Below are positions 20,794 to 33,430 of a DNA stretch of 64,000 nucleotides, in pieces. Within the stretch, counting starts at the first letter, position 1, and every line of letters starts with the position of its first letter. This stretch comes from Theileria orientalis strain Shintoku. Lineage: Eukaryota; Apicomplexa; Aconoidasida; Piroplasmida; Theileriidae. The stretch spans positions 240,001-304,000 of the forward strand of contig NC_025262.1 in the NCBI RefSeq assembly GCF_000740895.1. The letters are read 5' to 3'. Below the pieces are notes generated by a model. That model was given only the letters and a program-made list of their open reading frames with translations. It made no database searches and was not told the origin of the DNA. Made by a program: the position numbers and the translations under genes.

Positions 20794-23346
20794 ATGGGAT
20801 TGAATATTGATCAGAATCACACCACGGATTCTTCCGTTAATGTAAATTTGATTCACAATACACTCAATAACTTTCACAATTTGCTTTTGTTATACGACGA
20901 GTTTGATCGGTACCTTCACAAGGTTGATATCTACAACTGCTGCCGAATTCTTTTCAAATGCTACTCAAAGCTAACGGAAATTGTTGGTTCTAGGTTTAAC
21001 GAGAACGAGTTCAGAATTCGTTACACATCAATGGCTATGAACACCTTTACCACATTCACAACGTCCTTTAACAACGCAAGCTATCTAAATGTTACAATTG
21101 ATCAGTATTTTTGTACAAATAATCCAACTAACTGTTACTTGGATTCTCTTATATCTGGATCGCAAAACATCAGGGAGATTTACGAAAACGTGCTCAAGGA
21201 TGTCACCGGAACCGACAAATGTGAACTGGCAAGCAAAATAATCTGGGAATTCTGCAAAAAATACGATATTTGCCTCAGGGTTCTGTTCTGCCTGTCCTAC
21301 TACTCGTTCAACATGCTGGGTAACTATAGAGGATATAGTTTTACGCTAAGGTCCCATAATAACATTTGCACAGAAATTAAACTCTCCGATTTGGTGGAAA
21401 GCTATAACACTTTGGGGCTTTTTAACTATTTTATGGATCTATATGAGAATTTTTGCGAATCGTACCTGGAATATACCGTGCCGCCGAGCATCATGCAAGA
21501 AGCAGTCAAAATGAGCAACGAGTTCAACATAAACCTACACCTGAAGATGCACTGCGCGGACCCGGGATTCTACGAATTTATGAAAAATCAGCTGCTGCTG
21601 AGTCTGCAGGCGACAAATGCCAAGCTGAAGGTCCTGGACGAGTACGTGAAGCAGGTTTTTTTCATCTACAAAAACTTTGATGGAACAAAAGCAATACAGC
21701 CGAACGACTTCAAATTCGATGATGTGTACATAAAGGAGATGTACGTGAGGATGGTGGGATGCTTCTTCGACGACTTCTGCGTAAAGGTGTCCCTGATGCT
21801 GCCGCTGGTCGACGCGCTGTACATAATCGAAAGGTTCGTAGGCATGGTGCACACGACGCTTGACTTCAAAGGGCTGAACTATTTTCAAATTTACCTGGAA
21901 ATTACACTGAGGTACTGGGAAAACCAGGTCCTGAACTACGTTAGGACACTATCGCTGAACCAGTACCCGGTGTTGGCGCCAGTAAACATCGGAGGACAAA
22001 TTTGCACGCCTGTAGTGGATCCGAACGTGTTTCTGAAGCAGGCAAACTTTGACACAATTATACAGTGCTTCACCGCTTACATCACTCACTTCTTGAAGAC
22101 GATCGGCGTCCAGACCTCGAACGAAAAATTGGAGCCGATTCAGCGCCTGGGATTCCTGAAGAACACGAACAACTGCTACATCTCGATTAACATGTACTCC
22201 TTGGTGAATCTCATGCTGAAATTGCTGATCCTTCCCGTGGAGCTGAACCACGAGCTGACGACGTTCTTCGAGTCGCACACGAATATTCTGGACAAGTTCT
22301 CGGACATCATCAAGGTCACCAAGAACAGGATCCTGAGGATGTACATCCACAAAAACTCGAAGCTGATTCAGAACACGGTGATACTCTACCTGTTCAACAG
22401 CAACACGAGCGTCAATGACTTCCTGCTGACAATCAACAAGCTCAGCATGGAGGACCATGGCTTCCACCAAATCATAACGGTCTTTTTGATTTACATCTCG
22501 AACGCGCACTGCATGAACAGCATGGCCACCATGGTGCCGCACCTGATCCAGTGCTCGCAGCTGGTGTACTCAGGCCTGTCGGACTCGGAGGCGGAGAGCC
22601 GCATCCTCATCGGCCTGATCAAGAACAACTACAAGCTGGGCCTAGTCAAAATATCGCTTTTAAAGTTGCAGGACCACCTGATAGCGCACCTTTCGGCCTT
22701 CAACCAGCAGTTCGTCCAGAGGGTCGTCTCAAACACACTCAACATGCTGCGCCACACCTCTTCAGAGTCCAACGGCAACGACCTGACAACCTACCTGTTG
22801 GCCTTCTCACAGCTTTTGTTCACTCATCTTCCACACGAGGTATTTTCAGGACTAGTTACGTACTAAAACACCAGGACCAGCTAAGTAATCAACAACGTAG
22901 GTAGATAAGCACTCAGTTTTCACGCCAATTTTATACAAATGAGGTTCAATAATGATTTTCAGACATATATAAACATATTGACTATCTGCATCGATTTAAC
23001 ATACAACTGTGTAATATTTGAGGTTTTGGATTTTTTCGAGAGAATCAACTACAAGTTTAATCAGCAACTCTTTAATAAAATCAAGGTTTATGTTGAGTCG
23101 CTATCGTATTCAATCAACCAGAACGTTACCAATGGTACGTTTTACGTAGTTCAACTTAGATAGGAGATGCCTCTGTAAATGTAAATTAATGCGTTCACAG
23201 GCCTAGAACTGGATCTCTCTTACGCGGAGAAGTTTGCCAACTTCTTGAAGGTTTTCAACGACTACAACGGCGTTAGCGACCACCTGTACGGATACAATGA
23301 GTCCAGCAGGTTAAATAAGCTAATCCGTCACATAAAAACTTTCTAA
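20794..23346 (+). CDS. Hypothetical helical protein of 787 aa
   Basis: Exons 20794-22839, 22963-23134 and 23201-23346 (introns 123 and 66 nt) sum to 2,364 nt. The ATG at 20794 (MGLNIDQNHTTDSS) is the first in frame. Aromatic and Leu-rich helical repeats fill the length (LLLLYDEFDRYLHKVDIYNC, then NYFQIYLEITLRYWENQVL), as in helical-repeat scaffold or transport-factor proteins. There is no signal peptide, membrane segment or catalytic motif. I do not recognise the family. Its base composition shifts from AT-rich at the 5' end to GC-rich near 22500, then back in the short 3' exons. Confidence 0.8.
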
Positions 23347-23623
23347 GCTTAACTTTTCTTGGCCATAGACGTAATCTGTTCACCATTCCGCCCATATGTA
23401 ATACTTGTGTGTTTAACGATTCATTTATACGTAACGGCTTTTAGGTAACTAAATGTGCTATTGAGAGCTAGCCATTTTTAAATTATATACGTTCATTCAT
23501 ATTCACCTTTACATTTGTATATATTGGCTAAAAGGAGTGTAAGGGTTAAACGTGTAATGTAGTACCTAGTGTGCTAAAGTGAGTAAATATCTGAGTATGT
23601 GGCACAAAGGACTTTTAATAAAA

Positions 23624-24889
23624 TTAATCCAACATTGCTGATAGAGCAGATCCTATGAGGAAGCCGACAGCGTGCGATACGTGGTCAATTTTGTGTGTGA
23701 AAGACCCTATGATGTAAGGGACGGCGAACGACACGAACAGGTTGTTCATCGCGGTGTAGTTGTTTATGTACCCGGACTTAATGTAGTAGGTCAGTAGTGC
23801 GCCGTGGAGTCCAAATATGCCGCTGGACGCGCCACAAGTCTTGTAGTCGGTCCTCGACCTGGTCATGCAAATCTCCTTCACCTTCATGTCCACGTCGTTA
23901 GGGGACCCCGGCGAGACGCCAGTGACGACCTGGACGAGCTTCGAAAGCAGGAAGTCGAAGGCCATCGAGGCCGTCGTGAAGAGGTAGTCGAACATGAAGA
24001 CCGGGAACCCGACCCTCCTGCTCTTCTGCAGAATGTCGTCCACGATTGTGTTCGTGGCGGTCACGATGGGTTTCGTGGCGCTCGAGAAGTTCCTCCCGAT
24101 GGACCTGAGGATCAGCAGCAGGTTGGCCGGAATCCCGTTCTTGTAGACGTAGTTGTACATGTAGCTTATGTAGTTTCCCAGCAGCCCGGCTGTGAAGTAG
24201 ATGAGAACCAGGTTCGCGGGCCCGTACAGCTTCAGCACGTTGTTTCCCACTGAGAGGAGGCCTCCGAGGTTGGACAGGAGGTGTCGCAGGTCCGAGTGCA
24301 CGAACAGCGACGTGAGTATGCGATAGTGCTCGTTTTTATAGAAGAGGTTCAGCCCCTCGACTGAGAAGTTTCGCTTAAGCTGCCCCTTGAGAAATATGTC
24401 CACTATGAACACCAGGAGGTTTAGTTTAGTGAGCAGGTAGACTGGGTTGTCCCCCAGCGTGAACAGGTCGTAGAAGCTGAAGTTACTCCCCTTGAGGTAC
24501 CAGAACTTTACTTCGTCCAGCAGGTCCTCGTAGCACCTGCGGAGCGTTGGCAGCGTCTTACACCGCAGCTTTCCGATGACCTTCAGCGTGACCTTCCTGT
24601 ACCTGCTCAGGCTCTTCTTTAACTTATGGAGCAGCTCAACCCTATCTGGTATGAAATTTGTCAATTTCTCGTAGTGTAAATAATTTGGAATCAGTTTAAA
24701 TTCCTCTGGATTTGATATTAAAGCGCCCAACTTCAAGGGGTGGTACACATCACTCTTGTGTATTCTAACTGAGTTGTTCCGTTTTATGTTATACGTTTTT
24801 GGCGCGTAACTATCTGCCCTAAAACATTTTACCCTATTTATGGCCAGAATGAGTAACATTACGTTATATATTCGAATAGAAGGTAACAT
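23624..24889 (-). CDS. Rhomboid-family intramembrane protease with secretory-type leader
   Basis: Single exon, 421 aa, ATG 24889. The rhomboid core is clear: HYRILTSLFVHSDLRHLLSN (loop and helix with the conserved Arg and HxxxN), then CGASSGIFGLHGALL with the catalytic Ser (GASSG, about residue 356), and HVSHAVGFLIG supplying the catalytic His. A loop of roughly 100 residues separates the first core helices from the Ser helix, longer than usual. The N-terminus (MLPSIRIYNVMLLILAINRV) looks like a signal peptide or anchor and is followed by a basic, Asn/Ser-bearing stretch, a combination also seen in apicoplast leaders. It is therefore either a secretory or organellar rhomboid. Substrate unknown. 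Confidence 0.88.
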   Translation of the reverse strand: MLPSIRIYNVMLLILAINRVKCFRADSYAPKTYNIKRNNSVRIHKSDVYHPLKLGALISNPEEFKLIPNYLHYEKLTNFIPDRVELLHKLKKSLSRYRKVTLKVIGKLRCKTLPTLRRCYEDLLDEVKFWYLKGSNFSFYDLFTLGDNPVYLLTKLNLLVFIVDIFLKGQLKRNFSVEGLNLFYKNEHYRILTSLFVHSDLRHLLSNLGGLLSVGNNVLKLYGPANLVLIYFTAGLLGNYISYMYNYVYKNGIPANLLLILRSIGRNFSSATKPIVTATNTIVDDILQKSRRVGFPVFMFDYLFTTASMAFDFLLSKLVQVVTGVSPGSPNDVDMKVKEICMTRSRTDYKTCGASSGIFGLHGALLTYYIKSGYINNYTAMNNLFVSFAVPYIIGSFTHKIDHVSHAVGFLIGSALSAMLD

Positions 24890-25701
24890 AATGCCAAACT
24901 ATTATTTTTCATTTACATGTGTTACCATAAAGTGTGTATATACATTGATTTAGAATATGCGATTTGAAATGCGTTTAAAAGTTATATTATGTTTGCTACT
25001 AAAATTGTCAATTGAGTGGACTACATTATAGAAAAATCAATGACATTGGAATTAGTGAAACCAAGATAACCAAGTTTCACAAAGAAACAAATTCACATCA
25101 CTTGGCATCAGAATAATTAATTGATTTGTTTCCCTAAAATCGCATTAATTAGAACAAATATTTCATACTTTTTCTGATGTGACGTTGTTGATTGGGTACA
25201 AAACCTATACCCAATGTAGCGTTGGCAAAAGTCTAACGAAACGAATTTGTATTATTTAAAGCGATGTTATATATACAATGTAATTTTTTTCACACATATT
25301 TCTTATGTCTATGTTTGATTTTCTAATATTTTAAGACAGTACTGTATCATATTCATATCGAATGCATTTTCATGACTAAATCAACAACTATCACGTGTTG
25401 AAAACGCATACACCTAAATCATAAATTATTACAATTCGTTAGACTTTAAATTTGACTGATACTTTGATGCTTTAAGGGATGCTTTCATGATATCTACGTC
25501 GTCTGCACACTTACAAATATTTGATTAATATATACCTGAAACGACAATATTAGACTATTTAATTTTTTGTGTATTGAGTTCCAGCATTTAATATTTGGAA
25601 GTCCCTTATAATATGTTCCTTTATTAAACAGCAATTGTAATATACTTTTATTTCAAAATACGAATACTAATCCAAATATATAATGATTTGTGATTCTTGA
25701 T
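24890..25701. other. Large AT-rich divergent intergenic region
   Basis: At 812 bases this is the longest gap in the window. It separates the rhomboid and multi-PHD genes, which are transcribed away from each other. It is AT-rich with short ACACAT/ATGTGT elements (for example near 25292). I see no RNA gene or coding exon. Confidence 0.5.
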
Positions 25702-28700
25702 ATGAGCAGTGAACCTCAGCGTAAGTTAAATTTTTGATACTTAAATTAGGACTATAATTACCTACGTATACCCTTGTGTGCACAGATATTAATTGATGTT
25801 GCAGAATCTAAGGATACGTCTCAGGAGGAGGAGAGATTTTGGCTTGACTTCGACAGGCAGTACTTTGCTCCTCCGCACCCTTCCCTCTTAATGTGTCTGA
25901 AAAATCACATTTGGCACTCCAAACACATATCCTCAAAAATAGGAAGCTATCTTTCATCGAAAAAGAATGTCAAGAAGGGCGCCAAAAGGAGGCACAACTT
26001 GAATCTCAGGACAGTTAAGTTCCCTCTTAGGCTGCTGGGAGTTGACAAGACTAACGCTAATGATGGGATCTTTAAGTACTTTAGCGCTGCTTCATATAGC
26101 AACGATCAGATACAAGTCCTGCTCGAGAACGACAACGTGTATAAGCCTTTAGTCAGCGCCAAGCATGATACAAACCAGAGACTTCCGACCATTTATTCGT
26201 CCCCCTTGCCGGACGCGATTCACTTGACACTATACATACCACCAACTAATCCGAAAGCTAAGTCTGAAACTAATAATACCAATTCCGAGCCAGTTGTTAA
26301 AAACCATAACGATGACGAGTCTTTTAACTTCGTCGACGCATTTGGCAGTGTGCAATTGTTGGAAAACGACCAAGTGCCGCAGATAATATGTGGTCCAAAT
26401 CCGACATGGTTTACGAAGGGAAGAGGACGGTTCAAGAGGGGGCTCGAATTGGGGCCGAGATATAAAAAATGTGACAAGTTGGTGAAGAACCCTCACGGCC
26501 TACTATCGGACCCAGTGTGGCAGCATTTTAATACCAATTATATTAGCAACCCAAACACTAATTTTTTCACACTTCCCGCCGCGACTGCATCCTCCAGAAA
26601 GTCGGACGACGACTCTGAATTCGGAGACGGAACGGACCTTTTGAACTACCACAGCATGTGTGAACTGGGCAGTTGCAGGGTTGACTACAGTCCGCTCCTG
26701 TTCACGTTTGTGGCAAGTAAGAAGTCGCTTCTGTGCAAGCGGTGCTTGGGTTTCCCGAGGATATCGTGTAACCTGTGTAAGAGCATAAGCGGGAACAGCA
26801 CGGCAATGTTCTCCTCGCAGTATATATCGGACGAGAGGTACCACATGGTCTACAATCTGGTAGATTTATTTAAACTGCGGTCAACCACAAATGACACTAT
26901 TCCGAGCTACTATTTAAACCCATACCGGAGCTCAAGGGATCATCAGACATACGCGATAACAAAAGGGGAAGAGCCGGAAGGTAAGGAAGATGAAGACGAG
27001 ATGCAATTGGTACACAACTATGTGCAAACACTGGAGAGCCTGAACAGCGTGTTCAGCAGCCTGCTGGACAGAATAGTAAACGAGTATAAGCCTGACACGT
27101 CAAGGTGGCACGATATTGAAAGTAAAATGCTGCAGCACTACATAGAACTGTACAACAACAAGACGCTCGACAACAGGTACACCTACAGTGTGCAGAGGCA
27201 GAGCGTGGATGTGCTGCAATTGAGGCTAAAGGTCCTGAAGAGCTCGGAGCTGCCAGGCACGTGGACTGACAGAGCACTGTGCAGCATCTGCGGCACAGAC
27301 GACGACTGGGACGACGACCCAATCCTGTTCTGTGACTGCTGTTACATACCAATGCACTTTTGTTGCCTGGGTTATAAGCCAGGGACGCTGTCAGACGTGA
27401 AGCAGAAGCTGATGATGAATAAGTTCCAGAGGATGAATTATTTTAACTATTTGATCAACAACCCGGATAAGCCAGCAAAGAAATTTAAGCTTGAAAGGAT
27501 GGAAAGCCTCACGGACATGGACGACGACGAGTGGTACTGCCCAGTGTGTAACTACCTGATGGAACAGCTGAGTTTTTTGGACGAAAATCTGGTGATGGCA
27601 ATAATCAGGACGGTGGGAGGCCCGAAGAACTTGGAGCAGCTTAAGCTGTTGATTCAGCACAACTCAGGAAACGCCAATGAAAATGAAGCCAAGGAACAAC
27701 AGGACGCCGATTCTAAGCCCAAGAGGCAGAAGCTGGACCCAAACTTCAAGTACAACTTGCCATATGTATTGGGGTTCGACTACGACAATCCACTGGAGCG
27801 AGTTTACATATCGGTGCATCCAACCAAGGCTATAACGAACACCACTAGAGTGTGTTACGTCAAGGATGCAAACAACAAGGCCTATGGCAACTCATACGTT
27901 TCAAACAACAACTCAGCCACAGTCCCAGAAAATAATCCCAATCACAGCACAGACACGGGAATAAATTTGGAGCGCATAAGCGTTGTGAATTTGTACGACT
28001 ACAGAAATGAGTCAATATCGTATAACACAAACTGCGTGATGGACCCAAGAAATTTTTGTAAACTATTGCTGTCTAAGAAGGGGCTATACTTCGAGCACAG
28101 TTTCTGGACGCTGCTCAACACGTGTAACCTTGCTTCAATTCAGGAGTACTTGAACTACTACTCGATGGAGGACCTGTACCTGGCTAGGCTGGTACAGCAG
28201 GACAAACTGATACAGTCAGTGAAGCATTACACGAAAAAGAGGACGACCAGCATGAATAGTAAGCTGTCGAGCAGAACGTTATCAGTGAACAGCGACAAGG
28301 AGTACCCCCAGGTCAAGAAGGAGCAGGAAAACCACGCGAAGGAGGCGGAACCGAAGAAGGAGGAGTCAAGGTACGACTACAACTCGACGATGAACTGTAA
28401 GAACCCACTCAAAAAGCTGTACGTCTCAATCAACCTAAGGTACCTCTCAAATCTACCGTCCGCAACCGTGTTTTCTAAAGCCGCGCCCAACTTGAACGCA
28501 AACGTTATGGGAAAGGAATTCAGAAAGGAGGACGATGACGTGGATGTGGTCATAAAGTTGCCAGTATGCGTGTTCTGCGGATTTGACGCGTACTTCCCGG
28601 GAGGGGGTCCGATGAAAAGAACGAGCAACAACGGAACTTGGGGTCACATAAAGTGCGCGCTGGCAAACGATTGTACAATAGAGCCTGAAGAGATCAACTA

Positions 28701-31700
28701 CTCGACCTTCGTGCCGAAGATCAAGGCCTTAAAGTGTATATTCTGCAACAACTACAGCACATCCTCAATACAGTGCAGCTACGGAAACTGCTGCAAGGCG
28801 TTTCACGTCCCCTGCTCGTCAGCATCGCCCAGTTGCCTATTCACGTGGGACACTAACGGAAAGCCGGACGTCCTATGCCCGGTGCACTCAAAAGGCCTGG
28901 CACCAACGTCGCTGCTGAGGAAGTTGCAACTCCGCCTGATGAACGCAAAGGACGGCAAGGACAGGGATTTTAGAGACCCGGGCTCAGAAAGGGAGCAAAG
29001 GAAGGGCAAATTCGGCAAATATTTCGTAAAAGCCAAGGTCAAAGAAAAGGACAAGGAAAAAAACCAAGAGGATGCGGATAAGTCAAAGGAGAAGGAAACA
29101 GCAAAGAACGTGGTAAAGGGCACCAGAGACGTGTTGGACACCGTGTCAATAAACGAGAACCTGTATTTAAATCATTTCCTGAGACCGAACTATAGCAATT
29201 TGACAAAGCTGCTGGAATTAATGTTGAATGAGAAGATAGGAACTATATTTCAGTCAAACTTATCGTCAAATTGTTATAACAAGGACGCTTTGATGAGGAC
29301 GACCAGCACCGTTAGCGTGAACAGCACAGGCCTGACGAGTTTAAGCAGCGTGAGCAGCAACGTGACAAGTAACAGTAAGTCGACAAACCAGGACGACCTG
29401 TCGAGCAACGACGACATGTATAAGGTATCGGACAGAGAGGACGATGATTACGTGCCAAGTATTACCCCGAAATCGACGAACACCGTCAGGGATGGGAGTC
29501 TCACGCCATCAAACGTGACTCCAAACGAGTACAAGAACAAGGACGACGTGGCAATGGAGTTGGATGAAACAGGGGACGAGGTTCTACTCTTAAAGAACGA
29601 GTCTATTCTGAAGGACGCCAGTAACATACTCCTCGGCAAGGAGCAGCTGTTGAACAAGCACAAGGGGGCAGTGGAGGGGAGATGCCCACTGAACAACATC
29701 GACGCAAACAACTGCTTCTGGTGCTGCCTGGGCCTGGACCTGAGTTACCACAACAGGCACGTGTTTGACGATAAGACGCCATCCTCGAGATCAGTGCTGA
29801 GTATATTGTACAATAACAACCTTCACAACGTAGATGTGATTAAAACTATAATTAATTCTAAATACGACAACACATACGAATCGCAGAAAGAAGAAGACGA
29901 CGGCTTAGCAAATCAGCCAAGTAAAAAGTCGAAGAAAAAAGAAACTGCCAAGGAGAAGGAGGATTCGTCGGACAGAGAACTGAAGATACCATGGAACATG
30001 TTGAGCAGCATCATCATGGACAACGTGGTGGACGAGAAGATTAACATTTATATAAACAATGACCTGATCAATAACACTAAATTGATAAAGAAGAACGACT
30101 CAGTGATTCAGAAAATATCCTCGGAGGCACTAGTGAGGCTGTTCAACACGTTCGAGCCAGATTCGACCAGGTACGTAGTCAGGACTCTCTTTTCCCTCCT
30201 AAAGCACATCGAATTCATAAATGGGCTGGACGAGTTGTATGGATATAACAGCATCTACTACTACAGCTCCTCGGGCATGGACTCTCCAAGAGTGCTGGAC
30301 AGTAAAAATGGACTTAATATTCCCAACCTTAATTTGAACGAGAATTTTGCAGGAGCTAACCTTAATTTGGGAAATCTACTCGGAAATACAAAGAACTTGT
30401 CATTTAGCAGTCTGCTGGGCACGGCTAACATACTGGGTGATGCCTCTTATGACACGGGTAGCCTCGCCACTGATAGGTCTAAGATGGAAACGGACAATGA
30501 AGCGTCGGCATTTAAGTCTGAGACTAATTTAACTGAGACTGCCACGCCGATTGGGAAGATGGAGCACAAGGAAGATGCCACGGATGAAAGTAAGTTCTCG
30601 AATCTGGACATCAATATTGACGGAGAGTCGAGTGCAGCCGGAGAGTTCAGTAACAGCAGTTATAGTGAGCTGGAAAGCTCATCAAGCCCGTTCCAGAGCT
30701 ATCCATCATCGCAGAACGTAGACAGCGAGTATGTGGAAAGTGATAAGAACACCCCCTCAAGTAAGCAAGCCAAGGACTTGGATAAGGGCAGGTCACCGGG
30801 AGGAAAGGAAAAGGGCATCAGGAGCAGTAGACTCAAGGAAAAAGCGGTAAATAAAGAGAAGGATAAGAACACTGTTAGGGACAAATCAGGGAAAGAAAAG
30901 AATGAAAACAGTAGTTCAAAAGAAAAAAATGAAGTGAAAGACGCAAAAGAGAAGAGTAAGGATAGGAGTAATGGTGTAGAAAGCGATCGATCCTCAAGTA
31001 GCAAAGATACCGACAAGTCAGTCAACAGTAAGTCCAGCGACAAACCGAATCTAAAAGAAGTCAAGACGAACAAAGCAAAGGAAAACGAGATGAATGGATT
31101 AAGAGAAGCCGATAGATCGAGTAACAGTAGCCGCAGCAGCAGCAGTGCCAGTAAAGGTAGCAAGGCAAGCTGGAAAGTGAAGGAAAACCACGACACCAAC
31201 GATAAGGTTAAAGCAAGTACCGAGGAGCCTAAGAGTGAAGCTTCGCCCGCTGATGCTAAAGACGGCAAATCTAAAGCCGACGAAGATAAGGCTGAGAATG
31301 AGAAAAAATCCGCAAGGCAAGAAGTATATAAGCTGCTGAAGGAAGTTAACAACGTCGAGATCATAAAACTGGACAAGGCCCTCCTCCCAAGTTCCATTTT
31401 GCGCAAGTACGTGGAGAACAAGAAAATAACGATCTGCAAAGTGTGTCTGGAGTTCAAGTACATCGAAAACGACATAGACGTCAACAAGAGGAAGAGGAAC
31501 ATATACAACGAGTCCTACAGAAAGTGCAAGTGCTGCAACGTCGAGGTGTGCAACTCGTGTCTGACTGTGGCCAGGCACGACTTCGAGAACTTGACGATTA
31601 ACACGTCGCTGATCGTCGGCGACTACATAGGGGAGGAGATCGACGACTTTTACTTCCTGTGCATAAGGTGTAAGGACTTGACGATGAGCAACTCGATACC

Positions 31701-32951
31701 GCTTCTGAATTGCGCGCTCTGCTCACGCTACGACGGGCTGATGCTGAAGGTGAACCCGAAGCATTTGACTTTTATCCCCTGCAAGTAAGTCCTCAACTTT
31801 TATTGACTACTAGTTATAGCATTTTAGTCTCATGCTCTCTGTGCATAACTACTTATACAATTTATTGATTTATGCACATAAATGTAACTATTTGTAGGAC
31901 GAGTTTGTGGAACAACTACTGCTACGTGCACCTGATTTGCCTGGAGTGGCTGTTTTGGAGCAAGAACATCAACAATAACATGAGGAAGGTGAACAGGTCC
32001 CAGTTTGAGCAGAACTGCAACTACTGCGGGCTCCTGACAGGTGCTACTGTGACCTGCTCAAACTCGGCCTGCTACTCAAAGTTCCACGCGTCGTGTGCGG
32101 CCTTCTTGGGCTGCAAAATAGACGTGGGAAAGAAGAGCGAAAACATCGTCGGCGCCAAGAGAGCGCTGTGCCTGAGGCACACGCTTATCAGCATATGCCG
32201 CACCTCTGCCGCCGAGCGCAAGTTCATGGTCGCACCCTGCTACCTCTACGAGGTGCTGGTCAACACCAACTACTTTGCAACTTTCTTCAAGGCGGTGTAC
32301 CTGTCCCCCAACTGCATAAACAACAAGCCGAAGCTGACCAGCAGATTTAAAATAAAGAAGAGGTCCAAGAGCCTGGACTACAAGAACAGCCTGTCGATGA
32401 TGAAGATGGCCTCGTACATCAACTACGGACTGATAACGAACAAGAGTCCGCAGGTGTACGAGGTGACTATAACGGAAAGCGTCGCCAGGAATAGACTGAT
32501 ACAGGGCATGAATTACGTATTCTATCAGAAGGCTTCCATCAATGCCGCTAACCTTTTCAACGGCAAAGACCCTGACCCGAGCGACTGCAACATGAGGGAG
32601 ATCAAGAACATAATCAACCTGGTCAGGAACGGCATCTTGAAGCCCATTCAGGGGAGCAAGAGAGGGCGGAAGCCCAAGTCGCTGGACGGCTCCGACTCGG
32701 ACAAGAGGCACAAGATGCCCATGGAGGACATACTCAAGTACGGCCACCGCGGCGTCCTGGAAAACGGCGAGTACTACTGCCCCATCTGCTTCTCCATATA
32801 CTTCGAGAACTCGCCCGGCCTGCCTGGGGACGATCTGCACTGGATCGGCTGCGACAAGTGCGAGCGCTGGTTCCATTTCGTCTGCGCAGGTGTTTGGGTT
32901 GACTACAGAGACAAGGACTCTTGGTTTTGCTACCACTGCGACAATTCGTAG
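25702..32951 (+). CDS. Multi-PHD-finger chromatin protein, 2,350 aa
   Basis: Exons 25702-25720, 25805-31784 and 31898-32951 sum to 7,053 nt. Exon 1 encodes MSSEPQ and joins in frame at a CAG acceptor within 25801-25804. Four zinc modules are visible: a PHD finger near residues 497-590 (CSICGTDDDWDDDPILFCDC ... WYCPVC); an extended PHD near 925-1035 (PVCVFCGF ... WGHIKCALAND ... CSYGNCCKAFHVPC ... LCPVH); a further Cys-rich/extended PHD spanning about 1880-2090 across the exon 2-3 join; and a C-terminal PHD near 2290-2345 (YYCPICF ... WIGCDKCERWFHFVC ... WFCYHC). An AT-hook-like KRGRKPKS precedes the last finger. A Lys/Ser/Glu-rich low-complexity tract lies at about 1650-1860. The PHD plus extended-PHD order recalls JADE/BRPF and trithorax proteins, but I see no bromodomain or SET domain. 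Likely histone reader in a nuclear complex. Confidence 0.9.
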
Positions 32952-33430
32952 CCGCGTTTCCACATTTGAAAGTTGGTATTAGTTATTCGACTCGGATTAG
33001 AGACTCAGATTTAACCTGTAATTTGGTAAACTTTATGCCACACAAGTAGGCACATCTTTGTTTTAACACACTGCCAATGAGATGTATGTCCTTTCCACGC
33101 AGATGTACAACGTTGGCATACATAGTCACAATGGATCATCTACGTCAAACTCCCAAATACATATTTGATACTTTTATGTTCTATGGTATATATTTCATAT
33201 TGTTTACTGAACTTTGTGCGATCTACTAATTTGCTTGACGTGTCCAGTATATAACCCTCGATAGTAACCAGACTCTAGACGTTGACAGAATAATATTTTA
33301 CTGACCTTTGTAGTGGTGGATCTATTTATTTACACATGATGTCTGTTGATATAATTAATCAAACCTATGTACCATAGCTAGTTAACGCACATATCCGTGT
33401 TTATTGTCTACTTAGTAAAAGAGCAACAAA
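32952..33430. other. Intergenic region
   Basis: Head-to-tail gap of 479 bases between plus-strand genes. TTTACACATGA lies at about 33329-33339, some 90 bases before the next start. No gene seen. Confidence 0.45.

Noticed and set aside
32076..32963. 295-codon minus-strand open frame over the last PHD exon
   Set aside because: The plus strand encodes conserved zinc fingers here; the antisense frame is compositional.
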